Shown: positions 42,496 to 46,432 of the stretch, in pieces
Layout: every line of letters begins with the position of its first letter
Position numbering within the stretch: position 1 is the first letter of the stretch
Source: Bacteroidetes bacterium MED-G21
GTDB lineage: Bacteria; Bacteroidota; Bacteroidia; Flavobacteriales; UBA7430
Length of the DNA stretch: 46,432 nt
Direction: 5' to 3'
NCBI GenBank assembly: GCA_002457305.1
Contig: NTKG01000005.1
Location: 1 to 46,432, forward strand
Program-made: the position numbers and the translations under genes
The notes under the pieces: model-generated
Told to the model about the DNA's origin: nothing
Databases searched by the model: none
What the model saw: only the letters and a program-made list of their open reading frames with translations

Positions 42496-44250
42496 TTAGT
42501 CTATAACAAACTGATAGGGCATTCTAGCTTGAACACCTTTAAGATGCTTGATGTCTTGTATGGTTTTGTAATATTTGTATTGGTCTCCCAATTGATATTT
42601 TATCCATGAGGTTTGCATATCTCCTTCAAGCTGTTCTAAAAGTTCTTGGAACGGATCTTTTTGTTCGGGCAATTCATAGATTCTATAATCCTCCAATTCT
42701 GCTAATTCTGCAGCTCCTGCAACAGCAGCTTCCAAGCCACCATATTCATCAATTAAGTTAATGTCCATAGCATTGGTTCCACTCCAAACGCGTCCTTGTC
42801 CAATATCATCTACATTTTCTTGACTCATATCACGACCCTCAGCAACTTTTGAGGTAAAGGTGTTATATACATCTACAACCCCTTTTTGTATAATGTCATA
42901 TTCTTCTTGAGTTAATGGACGATTACTGCTTCCTATGTCAGCAAATTTATTGGTTTTTACTTGATCAAAAGTTAATCCAATTTTATCTGTCATCAGCTCT
43001 TCGAAGTTTGGCATCATACCAAATACCCCTATAGATCCAGTAATGGTATTAGGTGATGCGTAAATTTTATCTGAACCACAAGCAATATAATACCCACCGG
43101 AAGCAGCTACATCTCCCATGGAAACGACGACTGGTTTTTCCTCATTGGCCAGTTTCATTTCTCTCCAAATCACATCTGATGCAAGAGCACTTCCACCTGG
43201 CGAGTTTACGCGCAATACGATGGCTTTTACTTTTTCGTCTTTACGTGCTTTTCTAATGGCTTTAGAAATTCGTTCAGAGCCAATTACTGTTTCACTTCCT
43301 TCACCTGGCATAATCTCTCCTTGGGCATAGATAACAGCTACTTTCTCTTTTTTAAATTTATCACGTGCATTTTCATTTTTTACCTTGTTGTATTTTTTTA
43401 AACTGATAAAATTAACATCGTCGTAATTTTCCTGTTCCATTAAATTAGCCAAGTGGTTTTGAAACTGGTCTCTATAAAATAAGCTATCAACAAGTCCTAG
43501 TTTAACAGCATCTTCTGTAGTTTGGATTTCTAAATTGTCAGCGATTTCATTTAGTCGATCTCTTGTAAGTTCTCTGTCGGAAGCCACATTTTTTAAAAAG
43601 TGTTCCCATATAGATCCCATATAAGTTTCTTTTTGTTCTCGGTTTTCATCACTCATTTCTGTAAGCATGTATGGTTCTACAGCACTTTTAAATTTTCCAT
43701 GTCTGATGACTTGTATCTCTATTCCCATTTTTTTGAGGGCGTTGGTGTAAAAAGTAACTGTACCATTGAGTCCTCTAAGCTCCATTCCACCTTCCGGATA
43801 CATACAAATATGGTCTGCCACAGATGCTAAATAATAAGATCCCTGAGTATAAATTTCGGAATATGTGGTGATAAATTTACCCGATTCTTTAAAATCTAAT
43901 AATGCATTTCTAATCTCTTCTCTGGTAGCAAACCCAGCACTTAGCATGCCTATTTCGATATAGATACCTTTTATGTTTTCATCTGTTTTGGCTTTTTTGA
44001 TATTGGCCAGTATATCATTTAGTCCCAAAATATTGACGTCTTGTCCTGTAATTTCTGACAAATCAAAAGGCATTTCTTCAACGCGATCTTGAATTTCGCC
44101 GTTTAATTCTAAACGTAATACATGAGGCTCATCTAATTGAACTTCTTTAGAACCGCCGCTTGTAGCAATAGATACAATAATAATGATTGAGAATACCCCC
44201 AACATAAGACCAGCAGCAGTGGCTAAGGTAAATTTTAAGAATTGTTTCAT
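42496..44250 (-). CDS. sppA: Signal peptide peptidase SppA, 67K type
   Basis: 584 residues with an N-terminal transmembrane segment (about 10-29). Two tandem S49 domains are present. The catalytic dyad is visible as Lys188 in HGKFKSAVEP and Ser384 in AASGGYYIACGSDKI, the same motifs as E. coli SppA (Lys209/Ser409). The enzyme degrades cleaved signal peptides at the inner membrane. A 7/8 -7 element (TAATTTCG, minus strand, 44270-44277) lies just upstream. Confidence 0.95.
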   Translation of the reverse strand: MKQFLKFTLATAAGLMLGVFSIIIIVSIATSGGSKEVQLDEPHVLRLELNGEIQDRVEEMPFDLSEITGQDVNILGLNDILANIKKAKTDENIKGIYIEIGMLSAGFATREEIRNALLDFKESGKFITTYSEIYTQGSYYLASVADHICMYPEGGMELRGLNGTVTFYTNALKKMGIEIQVIRHGKFKSAVEPYMLTEMSDENREQKETYMGSIWEHFLKNVASDRELTRDRLNEIADNLEIQTTEDAVKLGLVDSLFYRDQFQNHLANLMEQENYDDVNFISLKKYNKVKNENARDKFKKEKVAVIYAQGEIMPGEGSETVIGSERISKAIRKARKDEKVKAIVLRVNSPGGSALASDVIWREMKLANEEKPVVVSMGDVAASGGYYIACGSDKIYASPNTITGSIGVFGMMPNFEELMTDKIGLTFDQVKTNKFADIGSSNRPLTQEEYDIIQKGVVDVYNTFTSKVAEGRDMSQENVDDIGQGRVWSGTNAMDINLIDEYGGLEAAVAGAAELAELEDYRIYELPEQKDPFQELLEQLEGDMQTSWIKYQLGDQYKYYKTIQDIKHLKGVQARMPYQFVID

Positions 44251-44416
44251 TTTTTTATTTTTTGAATTACGAAATTAACAATTATAACATGAATAGCGTC
44301 AGACTTAACTAAGTTTAACCGATACAGTTTTATTTATGTGAATTAGGACAAAATTAATTAACTTAATTTAAAATAATATATGTGAAATTACCTGTTTTTT
44401 GGGGAAATACTTATCT

Positions 44417-46420
44417 CTATTCAGATTTATTAAACATTTTAATGGCATCACGCAAACGAGCGGCTTCAGCAAAATCAAGTTCTTTTGCGGCTTTTTCCAT
44501 CGCTCTTCGCAGTTCATTTATTTTTTTGCGTTTATTTTCTTCTGTGAGGTATTTAATTTCTTCTTCATTCACAGTTAGTGAGCTCTCTGGTTCTGCTGCC
44601 TGATTGTAGTTTTTACCAATCACAGCAGTTTGTTCTAAAATACTTGCCTTAGATTTTTTATTCGCAAATGGTGTTATGTTGTGTTCTTCATTGTATTTAA
44701 TCTGTAAGGTTCTTTTACGATTGTTGTCGTCTATTGTACGCTGCATCGAATTGGTTGTTTTGTCTGCGTAAAATATAGACTTTCCTTTAATGTGCCTTGC
44801 TGCTCTTCCTACAGTTTGAGTTAGTGAGCGTTGAGAGCGTAAGAACCCTTCCTTGTCGGCATCTAAAATAGCAACTAAGGAAACCTCTGGAAGGTCTAAC
44901 CCTTCACGTAATAGGTTTACACCAATCAGAACATCAAATGCGCCTAAACGAAGATCACGCATAATCTCTACACGTTCTAAAGTATCTACATCGGAGTGTA
45001 TGTAACGACACCTAATTCTATATTTTGTGAGGTATGTTGTAAGTTCTTCCGCCATTCTTTTTGTCAAAGTAGTGACCAAAATACGTTCGTCTTTTTCTAC
45101 CCTTAAAGTAATTTCTTCTAATAAATCGTCAATTTGATTTTGTGTGGGGCGAATTTCAATGATAGGATCTAAAAGTCCAGTAGGACGTATAATTTGTTCT
45201 ACAATAAGCCCCTCAGATTTTTCGAGTTCATAATCTGCTGGCGTCGCACTTACATATACAACTTGAGGTACAATGGATTCAAATTCATCAAACCTTAATG
45301 GCCTATTGTCCATTGCAGCGGGAAGTCGGAAGCCATATTCAACGAGATTTTCCTTACGTGACCTATCTCCGCCATACATGGCTCTTACCTGTGGAAGTGT
45401 CACATGACTTTCATCAACAAATAGCATGAAATCCTCTGGGAAGTAGTCTATTAAACAGAAAGGCCTAGAACCAGGTTCTCTACCATCTAAATAACGAGAA
45501 TAGTTTTCTATTCCTGAGCAATAGCCTAACTCTTGAATCATTTCTAAATCAAAATTCACCCTTTCTTCTAGGCGTTTTGCTTCAAGATGTTTACCAATTT
45601 CTTTAAAATAGTCTACTTGTTTAATAAGATCTGTTCGAATATCGTGTTTTGCGACATCTAGACGGTCTTTTGAGGTCACAAATATATTGGCAGGATAGAT
45701 TTTAAGGTGTTCAAATTGATCAATTTTTTTTCCAGTAATTGGATCAAAAGATTCTAAATACTCAATTTCATCATCCCAAAATAAAATGCGTAGGCCAAAG
45801 TCTGAGTATGCAGGGAAGATATCTACACAATCTCCTTTTACTCTAAATTGACCTCTTTCCAATTGTGTTTCAGTTCTGGAGTAAAGTGAAGCTACTAAAG
45901 CTAAAAGTAGTTCTTGACGGTTTAGGTTTTGCCCCTGCTTAAGTTCAATGACGTTTTTACTAAATTCTTCTGGGTTTCCAATACCGTAAATGCAGGAAAC
46001 CGATGAAACTACAATCACATCTCTTCGACCTGATAGTAAGGCAGAAGAGGTACTTAATCTTAGTTTTTCAATTTCTTCATTTATAGAAAGATCTTTTTCA
46101 ATATAAAGTCCAGAGTGAGGAATGTAGGCTTCGGGTTGATAGTAATCGTAATAAGAAACAAAATATTCAACAGCATTGTTTGGGAAGAATTGTTTGAATT
46201 CCCCATACAATTGAGCTGCAAGTGTTTTGTTATGACAAAGTACTAGGGTAGGTCGATTAACTTCTTTTACGACGTTTGCCATAGTAAAAGTTTTTCCAGA
46301 GCCAGTAACACCCTGAAGCGTTTGATAGGGAATGTCTTGCCTTAAACCTTCTACAATTTGTTTAATGGCTTGAGGTTGATCTCCTGTTGGTTTAAATTTT
46401 GAAACGAGTTCGAAATTCAT
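44417..46420 (-). CDS. uvrB: Excinuclease ABC subunit B
   Basis: 667 residues, full length. Walker A GVTGSGKT is at 37-44. The damage-verifying beta-hairpin region (YYDYYQPEAYIPHSG) is near 91. The VDESHVTLPQ segment is near 335 and helicase motif VI is QTVGRAARH. The C-terminal UVR domain (NELRRAMEKAAKELDFAEAARLRD) closes the protein. UvrB loads with UvrA onto DNA damage and recruits UvrC in nucleotide excision repair. Only about 12 bases lie upstream of the ATG in the window, so its promoter is not seen. A gap of 166 bp separates it from sppA. Confidence 0.97.
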   Translation of the reverse strand: MNFELVSKFKPTGDQPQAIKQIVEGLRQDIPYQTLQGVTGSGKTFTMANVVKEVNRPTLVLCHNKTLAAQLYGEFKQFFPNNAVEYFVSYYDYYQPEAYIPHSGLYIEKDLSINEEIEKLRLSTSSALLSGRRDVIVVSSVSCIYGIGNPEEFSKNVIELKQGQNLNRQELLLALVASLYSRTETQLERGQFRVKGDCVDIFPAYSDFGLRILFWDDEIEYLESFDPITGKKIDQFEHLKIYPANIFVTSKDRLDVAKHDIRTDLIKQVDYFKEIGKHLEAKRLEERVNFDLEMIQELGYCSGIENYSRYLDGREPGSRPFCLIDYFPEDFMLFVDESHVTLPQVRAMYGGDRSRKENLVEYGFRLPAAMDNRPLRFDEFESIVPQVVYVSATPADYELEKSEGLIVEQIIRPTGLLDPIIEIRPTQNQIDDLLEEITLRVEKDERILVTTLTKRMAEELTTYLTKYRIRCRYIHSDVDTLERVEIMRDLRLGAFDVLIGVNLLREGLDLPEVSLVAILDADKEGFLRSQRSLTQTVGRAARHIKGKSIFYADKTTNSMQRTIDDNNRKRTLQIKYNEEHNITPFANKKSKASILEQTAVIGKNYNQAAEPESSLTVNEEEIKYLTEENKRKKINELRRAMEKAAKELDFAEAARLRDAIKMFNKSE

Positions 46421-46432
46421 AGTTTAAAAAGA

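Noticed and set aside
1-46432. CRISPR arrays, insertion sequences, prophage or defence genes
   Set aside because: No regular repeat array, transposase, integrase or recognised defence gene was found; the genes are housekeeping or envelope functions.

Overview
The window is a gene-dense, AT-rich piece of ordinary chromosome from a member of the Bacteroidota, most likely Flavobacteriales. The evidence is two proteins with C-terminal type IX secretion (T9SS) sorting domains, a TonB-dependent receptor with a carboxypeptidase-like N-terminal domain, many Bacteroidota-typical families (DUF4294, DUF2141, DUF3276/PUR, DUF1573, DUF4369-redoxin, DUF2797, bacterial GH3), and repeated TAnnTTTG -7 promoter elements close to start codons. 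I see no tRNA, rRNA, insertion sequence, prophage or CRISPR array. No stretch above 300 bases lacks a gene.

Layout. 1-3.3 kb (minus strand): a tandem pair of cold-shock proteins behind a terminator, then RluF pseudouridine synthase, a DbpA-like DEAD-box helicase and a DUF4294 protein. 3.3-9 kb: a DUF2141 lipoprotein, TrkH potassium transporter, heptose-7-phosphate kinase-type sugar kinase, aspartate aminotransferase, a membrane-anchored protein of unknown role and a PUR-domain protein. 9-16 kb: an ABC exporter, the nusB-DUF1573-yajC cluster, purB, a GNAT acetyltransferase, DUF456 and mqnA. 16-18.5 kb: zapB-like and zapA, a probable 6S RNA, and RNase Y. 18.6-24.2 kb: an M23 peptidase, a TonB-dependent receptor and a LamG/T9SS cargo protein. 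24.2-30.7 kb: DUF2797, GH3, deoxynucleoside kinase, a class III aminotransferase, ferritin and a TlpA-like redoxin. 30.7-36.7 kb: an S4 protein with prfC, a large BNR-repeat T9SS protein and a PhoD-like protein with degraded catalytic motifs. 36.8-46.4 kb: two tandem cyclophilin-FKBP fusions, a DHH phosphoesterase, ndk, an exported C1 peptidase, a queuosine-precursor transporter, sppA and uvrB.

Most genes are housekeeping: RNA metabolism (RluF, DbpA-like helicase, RNase Y, RF3, NusB), envelope biogenesis and secretion (YajC, SppA, M23, the PPIases, T9SS cargo), nucleotide metabolism (PurB, dNK, Ndk, NrnA-like) and DNA repair (UvrB). The parts most worth a second look are the 6S-like RNA between zapA and rny, the degenerate PhoD-like protein, the duplicated dual-domain prolyl isomerases, an 18-bp perfect palindrome at the redoxin start site, an inverted repeat bracketing a promoter-like element before the deoxynucleoside kinase, and an ABC exporter with Asp at the catalytic Glu position. 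I found no clearly new multi-gene system such as a defence island.
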